Source: Helicobacter cetorum
Lineage (GTDB): Bacteria > Campylobacterota > Campylobacteria > Campylobacterales > UBA6016
NCBI GenBank assembly: GCA_022729705.1
Contig: DZAX01000003.1
Coordinates: 81,214 to 116,318 of the forward strand
Reading direction: 5' to 3'
Length of the DNA: 35,105 nucleotides
The notes under the pieces were generated by a model, which saw only the letters and a program-made list of their open reading frames with translations, made no database searches and was not told the origin of the DNA. Shown here piece after piece: positions 7,255 through 15,658 of this stretch. Each line of letters begins with the position of its first letter. Within the stretch, counting starts at the first letter, position 1. Made by a program: the position numbers and the translations under genes.

Positions 7255-8811
7255 ATGACAAGCACACAGCAACGAGCCGAACTACAAAACCAAATTTGGA
7301 AAATTGCAAATGAAGTAAGAGGGAGCGTTGATGGATGGGATTTTAAACAATATGTATTAGGTACTCTGTTTTATAGATTTATTAGCGAAAACTTTGCCGC
7401 TTATATCGAGGGCGGGGATGAGAGTGTTAATTATGCAACTTTGCCTGACAATGTCATTACTCTTGATATTAAAGATGATGCTACCAAAACCAAAGGTTAC
7501 TTTATCTATCCCGGCCAATTATTTGTAAATATAGCCAAAAATGCCAATGAAAACCCAAATTTAAATACAGATTTAAGCGCTGCATTTTCGGCTATTGAAG
7601 CTAGCGCTAATGGCTACCCATCAGAATCAGACATTAAAGGACTTTTTGCGGATTTTGACACTACGAGCAATAGATTAGGAAACACGGTAAAAGATAAAAA
7701 CTCTCGATTAGGTGCAGTTTTAAAAGGTGTGGCTGGACTTAATTTTGGAAAGTTTGAAGACAATCACATAGACCTTTTTGGTGATGCTTATGAGTTTCTT
7801 ATCTCAAACTATGCGGCAAATGCAGGTAAATCCGGCGGAGAGTTTTTCACCCCTCAAAGTGTTTCAAAGCTCATTGCACAACTTGCGATATTGGGGCAAG
7901 AGAAAGTCAATAAGATTTATGACCCTGCGGCCGGTTCTGGTTCACTTTTGCTTCAAACAAAAAAACATTTTGATGCTCATATCATAGAAGACGGATTCTT
8001 TGGGCAAGAGATAAATCACACTACTTACAACCTTGCTCGCATGAATATGTTTTTGCATAATATCAACTATGATAAATTTAACATTGCGCTTGGTAATACT
8101 CTAATAGCCCCACATTTTGGAGATGATAAACCATTTGATGCGATAGTCTCTAATCCTCCATATTCTGTAAACTGGATAGGTAGTGATGACCCTACACTTA
8201 TCAATGATGATAGATTTGCCCCTGCGGGAGTACTAGCACCCAAATCCAAAGCAGATTTTGCTTTTGTATTGCATTGTCTTAGTTATCTATCTCCAAAAGG
8301 AAGAGCGGCGATAGTTTGCTTTCCTGGTATTTTCTATCGTGGCGGAGCGGAACAAAAAATAAGAAAATATCTAGTAGATGGCAACTATGTAGAGAGTGTT
8401 ATCTCCCTTGCTCCAAATCTATTTTTTGGCACATCAATAGCGGTTAATATCTTGGTGCTTTCAAAACATAAAACAGACAACAAAACACAGTTTATCGATG
8501 CAAGTGAACTTTATAAAAAACAGACCAATAACAATATCTTAACTTATGAGGGCGAGAACAATCATATAGAGCGTATTATGAAAGTGTTTGATGTTAAAGA
8601 GAATATTGCCCATTTTGCTAAGTGTGTGGACAATGAGACAATAGCCGAAAATGACTATAACCTCTCCGTTAGCTCGTATGTAGAAGCCAAAGAGACAAGG
8701 GAAATGGTGGATATAAATAGATTAAATGCCGAACTTAAAACTACAGTTGCGAAGATAGAGACTCTTAGAAGTGAAATAGATAAAATTGTTGAGAGTATTG
8801 AAAATGAGTAA
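7255..8811 (+). CDS. hsdM: Type I restriction-modification DNA methyltransferase HsdM
   Basis: This is the modification subunit; with HsdS it methylates adenine at N6 using S-adenosylmethionine. The protein has 518 residues: an N-terminal helical domain ([19 protein letters not shown], about 5-23), SAM-binding motif I ([10 protein letters not shown], from residue 223) and catalytic motif IV NPPY (300-303). A C-terminal coiled region (about 480-518) matches HsdM of the type IC family. The ATG has AGAGGA 8 nt upstream. All motifs are intact. Its stop overlaps the start of a repeat-encoded frame (ATG 8804). Confidence 0.96.
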   Translation: MTSTQQRAELQNQIWKIANEVRGSVDGWDFKQYVLGTLFYRFISENFAAYIEGGDESVNYATLPDNVITLDIKDDATKTKGYFIYPGQLFVNIAKNANENPNLNTDLSAAFSAIEASANGYPSESDIKGLFADFDTTSNRLGNTVKDKNSRLGAVLKGVAGLNFGKFEDNHIDLFGDAYEFLISNYAANAGKSGGEFFTPQSVSKLIAQLAILGQEKVNKIYDPAAGSGSLLLQTKKHFDAHIIEDGFFGQEINHTTYNLARMNMFLHNINYDKFNIALGNTLIAPHFGDDKPFDAIVSNPPYSVNWIGSDDPTLINDDRFAPAGVLAPKSKADFAFVLHCLSYLSPKGRAAIVCFPGIFYRGGAEQKIRKYLVDGNYVESVISLAPNLFFGTSIAVNILVLSKHKTDNKTQFIDASELYKKQTNNNILTYEGENNHIERIMKVFDVKENIAHFAKCVDNETIAENDYNLSVSSYVEAKETREMVDINRLNAELKTTVAKIETLRSEIDKIVESIENE

Positions 8812-9109
8812 TGAACGGCTAAAAAACGATGGTTCTATTTTTGTCGTCATTGCGGGCTTTTTCTTTCCCGTCATTGCAGGCTTGACCTTTCCCGTCATTG
8901 CGGGCTTGACCTTTTCCGTCATTGCGGGCTTGACCTTTTCCGTCATTGCGGGCTTGACCCGCAATCTCTCCCATGTCATGAGATTCCGCATCAAGTGCGG
9001 AATGACAAACCTCACCTACGGAATGACAAACGGTGTCATTGCGGGCTTGACCTTTTCCGTCATTGCGGGCTTGACCCGCAATCTTTATCCGCAAAGAATA
9101 CACAGATGA
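8804..9109 (+). CDS. Possible repeat-encoded protein between hsdM and the GIY-YIG gene
   Basis: The 101-codon frame starts at an ATG overlapping the hsdM stop and begins [18 protein letters not shown]. It runs through the whole repeat array as repeated SVIAGLTF units, and its TGA overlaps the ATG of the next gene (ATGA). hsdS begins with the same MSN. Either this is the remnant of a gene start (possibly an hsdS-like gene) overrun by repeats, or it is a translated spacer that couples the two genes. The repetitive composition makes a folded function unlikely, and I hold it only as a possible coding region. Confidence 0.25.
   Translation: MSNERLKNDGSIFVVIAGFFFPVIAGLTFPVIAGLTFSVIAGLTFSVIAGLTRNLSHVMRFRIKCGMTNLTYGMTNGVIAGLTFSVIAGLTRNLYPQRIHR
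8845..9085. repeat. Palindrome-derived repeat array 1 (24-bp period)
   Basis: Units beginning CGTCATTGCGGGCTTGACC recur exactly every 24 bp at 8845, 8869, 8893, 8917 and 8941, and again at 9034-9035 and 9058-9059. Complete palindromes ATTGCGGG-CTTGA-CCCGCAAT and ATTCCGCA-TCAAG-TGCGGAAT are included. The composite core (two palindromes joined by a CTCCCATGTCATGAG-type spacer) is the reverse complement of the core in arrays 2 and 3. No unique spacers are present, so it is not a CRISPR. Confidence 0.92.
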
Positions 9110-9726
9110 AAGAAACAGCATATATTTACTTGATGAGCAATCAACATAATACTGTTTTGTACATTGGCGTAACCAACGATTTAACTCGCAGAATTGCCGA
9201 ACATAAAGCAAAGATAAACAAAGGATTTACAGCCAAGTACAATGTGAATAAATTGGTCTATTTTGAGACAACCTCGTCTATCTATGATGCGATAAGCAGA
9301 GAAAAGCAACTTAAAAACTGGAAGCGTGACTGGAAAAATGCCTTGATAAACAAAGACAACCCAAGCTGGGACGATTTGTCAAGCTCTATTGGCGTTGATA
9401 ATGAGATGATTGAAACAGTTCGAAAATACTATCAGGAGATTGCGGGTCAAGCCCGCAATGACAAAAGAAGTCAAGCCCGCAATGACAAACAAGAAAAAGC
9501 CCGCAATGACACCGTTTGTCATTCTGAACTTGAGGTTTGTCATTCTGAACTTGAGGTTTGTCATTCTGAACTTGAGGTTTGTCATTCCGCACTTGAGGTT
9601 TGTCATTCTGAACTTGATTCAGAATCTCACGACATGGGAGAGATTGCGGGTCAAGCCCGCAATGACGAAAGAAGTCAAGCCCGCAATGACGGAAAAGAAA
9701 AAGCCCGCAATGACGGAGGTGAATAA
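9106..9726 (+). CDS. GIY-YIG nuclease-family protein with repeat-encoded tail
   Basis: The first about 95 residues match the small URI/YhbQ-type GIY-YIG group: TAYIYLMSNQHNTVLYIGVTN, then RRIAEHK, GFTAKYNVNKLVYFE, and AISREKQLKNWKR before PSWDDL. Family members normally end here. This one continues for about 95 more residues encoded by repeat array 2, giving repeated QARND, CHSELEV and SESHDMGE units, up to TAA 9724-9726. The ATG 9106 is chosen because it begins the domain and overlaps the preceding stop. The stop overlaps the fic start (TAATG), so the tail also couples translation to fic. The role in the hsd operon is unknown; the domain could be a nuclease. It is not a homing-type protein with a DNA-binding domain. 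Confidence 0.8.
   Translation: MKETAYIYLMSNQHNTVLYIGVTNDLTRRIAEHKAKINKGFTAKYNVNKLVYFETTSSIYDAISREKQLKNWKRDWKNALINKDNPSWDDLSSSIGVDNEMIETVRKYYQEIAGQARNDKRSQARNDKQEKARNDTVCHSELEVCHSELEVCHSELEVCHSALEVCHSELDSESHDMGEIAGQARNDERSQARNDGKEKARNDGGE
9436..9714. repeat. Palindrome-derived repeat array 2 (21- and 24-bp periods)
   Basis: A block of GCCCGCAATGAC-type units is followed by five 21-bp units starting GTCATT at 9518, 9539, 9560, 9581 and 9602. The last is a complete palindrome ATTCTGAA-CTTGA-TTCAGAAT. After it come the spacer CTCACGACATGGGAG and another set of GCGGG-type units. It lies inside the GIY-YIG reading frame, and all periods are multiples of three. It shares orientation and core with array 3. 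Confidence 0.92.
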
Positions 9727-10331
9727 TGATTTTGGATAATAAACTAGGTATAACCAACCAAATAGAACTTGCCCGTGCAGAAGAGAAAATCAGTAAACAA
9801 AAAGCAAAACAACTTTTTGACTCTAGGGATATAGACAAAGCGGAGATTGGGACATTTGCGGGGCTTGGCTTTATCCATGATTATCTTTTTTTGGATATTT
9901 ATCCTTTTGCAGGAAAAATCAGAACAGTTAATATCTCAAAAGATGATTTTCGTTTTGCTCCGCTAATGTATCTTGAAGCTTCGCTAAAACATATTGACAC
10001 CATGCCTCACAGTAATTTTGATGAGATAATCGAAAAATATGTAGAGATGAATATCGCCCACCCATTTCGTGAGGGCAACGGAAGAGCTACGAGAATATGG
10101 CTTGATTTGATACTCAAAAAAGAGATTAAGCAAGTCATCGATTGGAACAAAGTGGACAAAGATGAGTATCTATCATGCATGAAAAGAAGTGTAGTAAAAG
10201 ATATAGAAATCAAACACTTATTTCGCTCAGCCCTTACAGAACAGATAAACGACCGTGCTTTGTTTATGAAAGGTATTGATGTGAGTTACTACTATGAGGG
10301 TTATAGTGAATTTAAGACAGAGGAGCTATAG
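9726..10331 (+). CDS. fic: Fic-domain AMP-transferase, class III-like
   Basis: Fic enzymes usually transfer AMP from ATP to a hydroxyl on a target protein. The full catalytic motif HPFREGNGRATR is present (H112 to R123), so the site looks active. The upstream beta-hairpin flap region (KIRTVNISKDDFRF, about 64-77) is also present. Near the C-terminus, S187-YYY-E191-G192 fits the (S/T)xxxE(G/N) inhibitory-helix motif, and a C-terminal position is that of class III Fic proteins such as NmFic, which are similar in length (about 190-200). It would therefore be autoinhibited without a separate antitoxin. The ATG overlaps the preceding TAA, and a repeat array separates it from hsdS. The target is unknown. 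Confidence 0.9.
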   Translation: MILDNKLGITNQIELARAEEKISKQKAKQLFDSRDIDKAEIGTFAGLGFIHDYLFLDIYPFAGKIRTVNISKDDFRFAPLMYLEASLKHIDTMPHSNFDEIIEKYVEMNIAHPFREGNGRATRIWLDLILKKEIKQVIDWNKVDKDEYLSCMKRSVVKDIEIKHLFRSALTEQINDRALFMKGIDVSYYYEGYSEFKTEEL

Positions 10332-10335
10332 CCAA

Positions 10336-10625
10336 ATGACACCGTTTGTCGTTTTGCAAGCGAGGTTTGTCATTCTGAGCCCGAGGTTTGTCATTTTGCA
10401 AGCGAGGTTTGTCATTCTGAACCCGAGGTTTGTCATTTCGCACTTGAGGTTTGTCATTCCGCACTTGAGGTTTGTCATTTCGCACTTGAGGTTTGTCATT
10501 CCGCACTTGAGGTTTGTCATTTCGCACTTGAGGTTTGTCATTCCGCACTTGATGCGGAATCTCACGACATGGGAGAGATTGCGGGTCAAGCCCGCAATGA
10601 CGGAAAAGGTCAAGCCCGCAATGAC
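10336..10625. repeat. Palindrome-derived repeat array 3 (21-bp period, ten units)
   Basis: Ten 21-bp units start GTC at 10348 and every 21 bp to 10537. Units 5-10 alternate GTCATTTCGCAC and GTCATTCCGCAC, a 42-bp higher-order repeat amplified three times. The last unit is a complete palindrome ATTCCGCA-CTTGA-TGCGGAAT, followed by the CTCACGACATGGGAG spacer and GCGGG-type units. A plus-strand frame (from ATG 10336) stays open across the whole array and ends at 10647, inside the start of hsdS. Confidence 0.93.
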
Positions 10626-10639
10626 GAAAGGTGAAACAA

Positions 10640-11770
10640 ATGAGTAATATAAAAGAACTGCTTGAGGGCGTAGAGGTGGAGTGGAAGAGTTTGGGGGAGG
10701 TTGCGAATATAACAATAGGCGAATTTGTACATCAGGATAAACAAAATCCATCTGCAAGATATCCTGTCTATAATGGCGGAATAAAGCCAACAGGTTATTA
10801 CGAAGAATATAATAATAAGGGCAATAAAGTAATTGTAAGTGCAAGAGGTGCGAATGCAGGATTTGTTAATAAAATGCTAGAGCCATATTGGGCAGGGAAT
10901 AGTTGCTATTCGATTAGTGCAAAAGATGAAATTCAATTAAATTGGGAATTTGTTTTCTATCTTTTAAAATCAAATGAAAATAAAATGATTAGCAGTCAAC
11001 AAGGAGGAGGAATTCCCGCTATTTCAAAGAAGCAAATGGAATCTTTTCAAATCCCAATCCCCCCTCTCCATATCCAAAGTGAAATTGTCCGAATTTTGGA
11101 CAATTTCACAGAGCTTACAGCAGAGCTTACAGCAGAGCTTCATGCGAGAAAAAAACAGTATCAGTTTTACAGAGATAAATTATTGTCGTTTGAAGATGGG
11201 GAAGTTGAGTGGAAGAGTTTGGGGAAAGTTGTAGTTAGAAGCAAAGGCACACCAATAACGGCTACACAAATGAAAATCCTTGATAAGCCAAATGCACCTG
11301 TAAAAATTTTTGCAGGTGGCAAAACTATTGCATATTTTGATTATGATGATTTGCCACAAAAAGATATAAATACTTTTCCATCCATCATTGTAAAATCGCG
11401 TGGAGTAATAGAATTTGAATATTATGATAAACCTTTCAGTCATAAAAATGAAATGTGGTCTTATCATAGTGAACACAATGAAATAAATATTAAATTTATT
11501 TACTACTTTCTTAAAACCCAAGAAGAGCAATTGCGAAATAAAGCAACAAGCATGGGAGCTTTTCCTCAAATTGCAATTTCAGATACAGAAAAACTCCAAA
11601 TCCCCATCCCCCCACTGGCACAACAAGAAAAAATCGTCTCTATCCTCGATAAATTCGACACCCTAACAAACTCAATAAGCGAGGGTTTACCTCGTGAGAT
11701 AGCACTCCGACAACAGCAATATGAGTATTACAGAGATTTACTCTTGAGCTTTCCAAAGGATGTTTTATGA
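10640..11770 (+). CDS. hsdS: Type I restriction specificity subunit HsdS (type IC-like)
   Basis: This subunit recognises the two halves of the target sequence. The ATG at 10640 is preferred over GTG 10631 because AAAGGTG lies about 7 nt upstream. There are two target-recognition domains (about 15-150 and 195-335), each opened by nearly the same peptide (EVEWKSLG) from nearly the same DNA (10673 and 11202 regions), and each closed by an IPIPPL motif. The central spacer contains TEL-TAEL-TAEL encoded by a 12-bp tandem repeat, as in EcoR124. The C-terminus (LDKFDTLTNSISEGLPREI, then RQQQYEYYRDLLLSF) is also EcoR124-like. It overlaps the next gene by 4 bp (ATGA). Confidence 0.96.
   Translation: MSNIKELLEGVEVEWKSLGEVANITIGEFVHQDKQNPSARYPVYNGGIKPTGYYEEYNNKGNKVIVSARGANAGFVNKMLEPYWAGNSCYSISAKDEIQLNWEFVFYLLKSNENKMISSQQGGGIPAISKKQMESFQIPIPPLHIQSEIVRILDNFTELTAELTAELHARKKQYQFYRDKLLSFEDGEVEWKSLGKVVVRSKGTPITATQMKILDKPNAPVKIFAGGKTIAYFDYDDLPQKDINTFPSIIVKSRGVIEFEYYDKPFSHKNEMWSYHSEHNEINIKFIYYFLKTQEEQLRNKATSMGAFPQIAISDTEKLQIPIPPLAQQEKIVSILDKFDTLTNSISEGLPREIALRQQQYEYYRDLLLSFPKDVL
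11111..11140 (+). repeat. 12-bp tandem repeat in the hsdS spacer (TAEL)
   Basis: GAGCTTACAGCA occurs twice, followed by a third GAGCTT, and encodes E-L-T-A repeats in the central helix region. In the EcoR124 family a change in the number of TAEL repeats changes the length of the nonspecific gap in the recognised DNA sequence. That this copy number varies in this organism is inferred. Confidence 0.85.
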
Positions 11771-12330
11771 TAGACAAAATTAATCAAACAAAACAACTCA
11801 TAAGTGAGATAAATAGGTTGCATTGCACATTTTCAAATGATTATTTTGAGATGAGCAAAATCGATAAGATAAATCTATCAAAAACAATCCAGCATATCCC
11901 TGTGTCGCATATCTACACCTATCGCCTTACTTTGCATGAGAGTATTAACGATTATTTGATGGGGGCGGATATTGAGATAAAGTATTTTTATCGTGTTAAA
12001 ACACGCGAGAGTATCGATGACAAGATTGGGCGATTTTCAAGCAGAGAAGACCAATATCCTGTCAACAACTGGCTTAATGATATTTTTGGTGCTCGTATCG
12101 TTTTAACCTCAAGTGAGATAGAAACTATGATGAATTTGCTTGATGAATGGCAAGAGGAATTGAGTCTAAAAAATTGGTATTTTCGCCAAAAAGAGGGCTA
12201 CAGAGGAGTTCATATCTATTTCAAAAATAAGAGTAATTTTTATTTTCCGTGGGAGTTGCAAGTTTGGGATTTAGATGATGTCCAAAACAATATCAAAAAT
12301 CATCAGAAGTTTAAACGAAACTTTATATAA
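11767..12330 (+). CDS. RelA/SpoT-like nucleotidyltransferase inside the hsd operon
   Basis: The 187-residue protein has a recognisable RelA_SpoT synthetase-type core: YRVKTRESIDDKI (75-87), NDIFGARIVL (104-113, with the Asp and Arg of the family's D-x-x-G-x-R pattern), GYRGVHIYF (144-152, in place of Y-x-S-x-H) and ELQVWD (163-168, in place of E-x-Q-I-R-T). The acidic residues expected to hold magnesium are present, so activity is plausible. There is no hydrolase (HD), TGS or ACT domain, so it is a single-domain protein like small alarmone synthetases and toxSAS toxins. It overlaps hsdS by 4 bp and lies 9 bp before hsdR, firmly within the operon. It could make an alarmone or modify RNA; a degenerate member is also possible. 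Confidence 0.72.
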   Translation: MIDKINQTKQLISEINRLHCTFSNDYFEMSKIDKINLSKTIQHIPVSHIYTYRLTLHESINDYLMGADIEIKYFYRVKTRESIDDKIGRFSSREDQYPVNNWLNDIFGARIVLTSSEIETMMNLLDEWQEELSLKNWYFRQKEGYRGVHIYFKNKSNFYFPWELQVWDLDDVQNNIKNHQKFKRNFI

Positions 12331-12339
12331 AGAAAAACA

Positions 12340-15300
12340 ATGAGTCTTGAAACCAAACCAATAGCCGAGCTAAACAATTTTATCGTTTTGGATAAATACA
12401 CAAAGATTGAACAAGAGGGTAGTTCCTATCAGAGTGAAGCTGATTTGGAAAATGAACTAATCAAAGATTTACAAAATCAAGGTTATGAGTTTTTAAATGA
12501 TTTAAATAGCCCTGAAGCACTATTGGCAAATGTGAGGGTGCAAATCGGAGAACTCAATCGTGTAGAGTTTGGTGATGGCGAATGGAGTCGTTTTGCAGAG
12601 GAGTATCTAGACAAGCCAAGTGATAACATCATCGAAAAAACTCGTAAAATCCATGATGACTATATCTATGATTTTGTGTTTGATGATGGGCGTATCAAAA
12701 ATATCTATCTCCTTGATAAAAAAAATATCAGCAGAAATAAAGTGCAAGTCATTTCACAATTTGAACAAAAAGGGACACAGCTAAATCGTTATGATGTGAC
12801 TATTTTGGTCAATGGTTTGCCACTGGTGCAGATTGAACTCAAAAAAAGAGGGGTTGCGATAAGGGAAGCCTTTAACCAGATGCACCGATACTCAAAAGAG
12901 AGTTTTAATAGTGAGAACTCTCTCTATAAATATTTGCAGATTTTTATCATATCAAACGGAACCGATAGCAGATACTTTGCAAACACTACCAAAAGAGATA
13001 AAAATAGTTTTGATTTTACGATGAACTGGGCTAAGTCTGATAATACACTTATCAAAGACCTCAAAGATTTCACGGCTACATTTTTACAAAAAAAGACTCT
13101 GCTTGATGTGCTTATTTGCTACAGTGTTTTTGATGTGAGCGATACTTTGCTCATTATGCGACCCTATCAGATAGCCGCAACTGAGCGACTTATTTGGAAA
13201 ATAAGAAGTTCATATCAGGCAAAAAATTGGAGTAGCTTGGAGGGTGGAGGATATATCTGGCACACGACAGGAAGCGGTAAAACGCTTACAAGCTTTAAAG
13301 CGGCAAGGTTGGCGACGGAACTTGATTTTATCGACAAAGTGTTTTTTGTGGTGGATAGAAAAGACCTTGATTATCAGACTATGAAAGAGTATCAGAGATT
13401 TTCACCAGGTAGTGTCAACGGAAGTGATAGCACGGCAGGACTTAAGAAAAATATAGAAAAAGATGATAACAAAATCATCGTTACGACTATCCAAAAGCTC
13501 AACAACTTGATGAAAAGAGAAAATGACTTGGCGATTTACTCAAAGCAAGTGGTTTTTATCTTTGATGAAGCGCATCGTAGCCAATTTGGAGAAGCCCAAA
13601 AGAATTTGGCTAAAAAATTTAAAAAATATTATCAATTTGGTTTTACGGGGACTCCAATTTTTCCTGAGAATGCTTTGGGCGCTGAAACGACTGCGGGTGT
13701 ATTTGGTACAGAGTTGCACTCGTATGTGATTACCGATGCAATTCGTGATGAAAAAGTATTGAAGTTTAAAGTAGATTATAATGATGTTCGACCACGGTTT
13801 AAAGAGTGCGAGAGCGAAATCGATGAAAAAAAACTGAGTAGCCTTGAGAACAAACAAGCATTGCTGCACCCTGTAAGGATAAATGAGATTGCTGGGTATA
13901 TTTTAAACAACTTCAATCAAAAAACTCACCGTCTGCAAGTGGGGGCGAAGGGCTTTAATGCAATGTTTGCAGTAAGTAGCGTGGATGCAGCAAAGCTTTA
14001 TTATGAAGCGTTTAAGAACTTGCAAAAAGATAAAGAGAGACCACTTAGAATCGCTACTATTTTTTCATTTGCCGCCAATGAGACACAAGATGCCATCGGA
14101 GATATTGAAGATGAAACATTTGAACCAACGGCGATGGATACTAGCGCCAAAGAGTTTTTAAGCGCCGCTATTGGTGATTATAATGCGATGTTTAAAACTT
14201 CGTATGGAGTTAGTGCGCAAGAGTTTGCAAACTATTATAAAGACCTTGCAAAAAGAGTAAAAAACAGAGAAGTTGATTTACTTATTGTCGTGGGTATGTT
14301 TTTAACCGGTTTTGATGCACCGACTTTAAATACTTTGTTTGTAGATAAAAATCTAAGATACCATGGTTTGATACAAGCATATTCACGAACCAATAGAATC
14401 TATGATACAACTAAAACATTTGGAAATATTGTAACTTTTAGAGATCTTGAACTTGCAACAATTGATGCAATAGCTTTATTTGGAGATAAAAATACTAAAA
14501 ATGTAGTTTTGGAAAAAAGCTATACCGAATATATGCAAGGCTTTACGGATATAGTCTCAGGCGAAGCTAGAAGAGGTTATTTGGATATAGTTGAAGAACT
14601 TGAACAAAAATTCCCAAATCCTGAAACTATAGAAAAAGAGAAAGATAAAAAAGAGTTTGCAAAATTGTTTGGTGAGTACTTAAAAGCTGAAAATATACTG
14701 CAAAATTATGATGAGTTTGCAGGATTAAAAGCGCTACAAAATTTGGATGTGAGTGATGCAAGAGCCGTAGAAGAATTTAAAGCAAAGCATTATTTGAGCG
14801 ATGAAGATTTGAGCAAAATGCAAGAGATTAAAATACCATCAGAGCGAATCATTCAAGATTACAAATCAACATATAATGATATTAGAGAGTGGATTAGAAC
14901 GAGGAAAATACCCGAAGAGGAGGCAGAATCTACTATTGATTGGAATGATATAGTTTTTGAAATTGATTTGCTCAAATCACAAGAGATCAATCTTGATTAT
15001 ATTTTAGAATTGATTTTTGAAAAAAATAAAAAAGTTAAAGATAAAACAAAATTAGTTGAAGAAGTTAGAAGAGTAATTAGGGCTAGTTTGGGCAATAGGG
15101 CGAAAGAGGGCTTGATTGTTGATTTTATCAATCAAACAAATTTGGATGAGATTTTAGATAAGGCAAGTATTATTGATGAGTTTTTTAAATTTGCACAAGC
15201 GGAACAACAAAAAGAGGCAAATGAGTTAATTGGCGATGAAAACTTAAATGAAGAAGCTGCAAAAAGATATATTGTTACTTCTTTAAAACGAGAGTATACA

Positions 15301-15441
15301 AGTGAAAACGGTACAGAACTAAATGCTATTTTGCCAAAGATGAGTCCACTCAATCCGCAATATTTAACAAAAAAACAGAGCGTTTTTCAAAAAATTGCTG
15401 CGTTTGTTGAGAAGTTTAAAGGGGTTGGCGGGAATGTTTAA
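12340..15441 (+). CDS. hsdR: Type I restriction endonuclease/translocase HsdR
   Basis: This is the ATP-driven DNA translocase and nuclease subunit (1033 residues). The N-terminal nuclease domain shows [10 protein letters not shown] with E166 and K168 of the PD-(D/E)xK site and a following MHRY. The SF2 helicase core has Walker A HTTGSGKT (308-315), motif II DEAH (409-412), motif III FTGTP, and motifs V/VI near [21 protein letters not shown] and [10 protein letters not shown]. The C-terminal helical region (about 780-1033) is that of type IC HsdR. It looks full length and intact. It is last in the operon and follows the RelA-like gene closely. Confidence 0.97.
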   Translation: MSLETKPIAELNNFIVLDKYTKIEQEGSSYQSEADLENELIKDLQNQGYEFLNDLNSPEALLANVRVQIGELNRVEFGDGEWSRFAEEYLDKPSDNIIEKTRKIHDDYIYDFVFDDGRIKNIYLLDKKNISRNKVQVISQFEQKGTQLNRYDVTILVNGLPLVQIELKKRGVAIREAFNQMHRYSKESFNSENSLYKYLQIFIISNGTDSRYFANTTKRDKNSFDFTMNWAKSDNTLIKDLKDFTATFLQKKTLLDVLICYSVFDVSDTLLIMRPYQIAATERLIWKIRSSYQAKNWSSLEGGGYIWHTTGSGKTLTSFKAARLATELDFIDKVFFVVDRKDLDYQTMKEYQRFSPGSVNGSDSTAGLKKNIEKDDNKIIVTTIQKLNNLMKRENDLAIYSKQVVFIFDEAHRSQFGEAQKNLAKKFKKYYQFGFTGTPIFPENALGAETTAGVFGTELHSYVITDAIRDEKVLKFKVDYNDVRPRFKECESEIDEKKLSSLENKQALLHPVRINEIAGYILNNFNQKTHRLQVGAKGFNAMFAVSSVDAAKLYYEAFKNLQKDKERPLRIATIFSFAANETQDAIGDIEDETFEPTAMDTSAKEFLSAAIGDYNAMFKTSYGVSAQEFANYYKDLAKRVKNREVDLLIVVGMFLTGFDAPTLNTLFVDKNLRYHGLIQAYSRTNRIYDTTKTFGNIVTFRDLELATIDAIALFGDKNTKNVVLEKSYTEYMQGFTDIVSGEARRGYLDIVEELEQKFPNPETIEKEKDKKEFAKLFGEYLKAENILQNYDEFAGLKALQNLDVSDARAVEEFKAKHYLSDEDLSKMQEIKIPSERIIQDYKSTYNDIREWIRTRKIPEEEAESTIDWNDIVFEIDLLKSQEINLDYILELIFEKNKKVKDKTKLVEEVRRVIRASLGNRAKEGLIVDFINQTNLDEILDKASIIDEFFKFAQAEQQKEANELIGDENLNEEAAKRYIVTSLKREYTSENGTELNAILPKMSPLNPQYLTKKQSVFQKIAAFVEKFKGVGGNV

Positions 15442-15523
15442 TCTAGAATATCCCCCGTAATGCCATTAAGTTCCCTTGTTCCCACTCTCTAAAAAAAGTA
15501 GCCTCGTATCATTCCAACTCCAC

Positions 15524-15547
15524 TCAAGCAATAGTTTTTTTGTTCAC
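15524..15547 (-). pseudogene. Seven-codon remnant resembling the gspK start
   Basis: On the minus strand, GAGGATTTTTGTGAACAAAA matches the gspK start region (GGAGTTTTGTGAACAAAA at about 7000-7014). Both have an RBS 5 nt before GTG and both encode V-N-K. Here the frame ends after VNKKTIA. TATAAT-like boxes lie upstream (around 15560-15590). It may be the beheaded 5' end of a pseudopilin-type gene at the junction with the hsd operon. Confidence 0.35.
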
Positions 15548-15658
15548 AAAAATCCTCAGTTTTATTATAAAGTCGCAATATTATACTATAAAAAGAACTC
15601 TTTATTTTTACCCATACGACGGAGGTTATTGAGTTTGTAAATTAAGAGTTTGTTCATC

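Noticed and set aside
9386-9838. Minus-strand protein of 150 residues rich in HCGLD and VQNDKPQ
   Set aside because: It is the antisense reading of repeat array 2 and the start of fic; it stays open only because the repeats lack stops in several frames.
8845-10625. CRISPR arrays
   Set aside because: Units of 21 and 24 bp follow each other directly with no unique spacers, and they are halves of palindromes; no cas genes are near.
10326-10844. Minus-strand protein across array 3 and the start of hsdS
   Set aside because: Antisense to hsdS and the repeats; low-complexity CGMTNLK units and no RBS.
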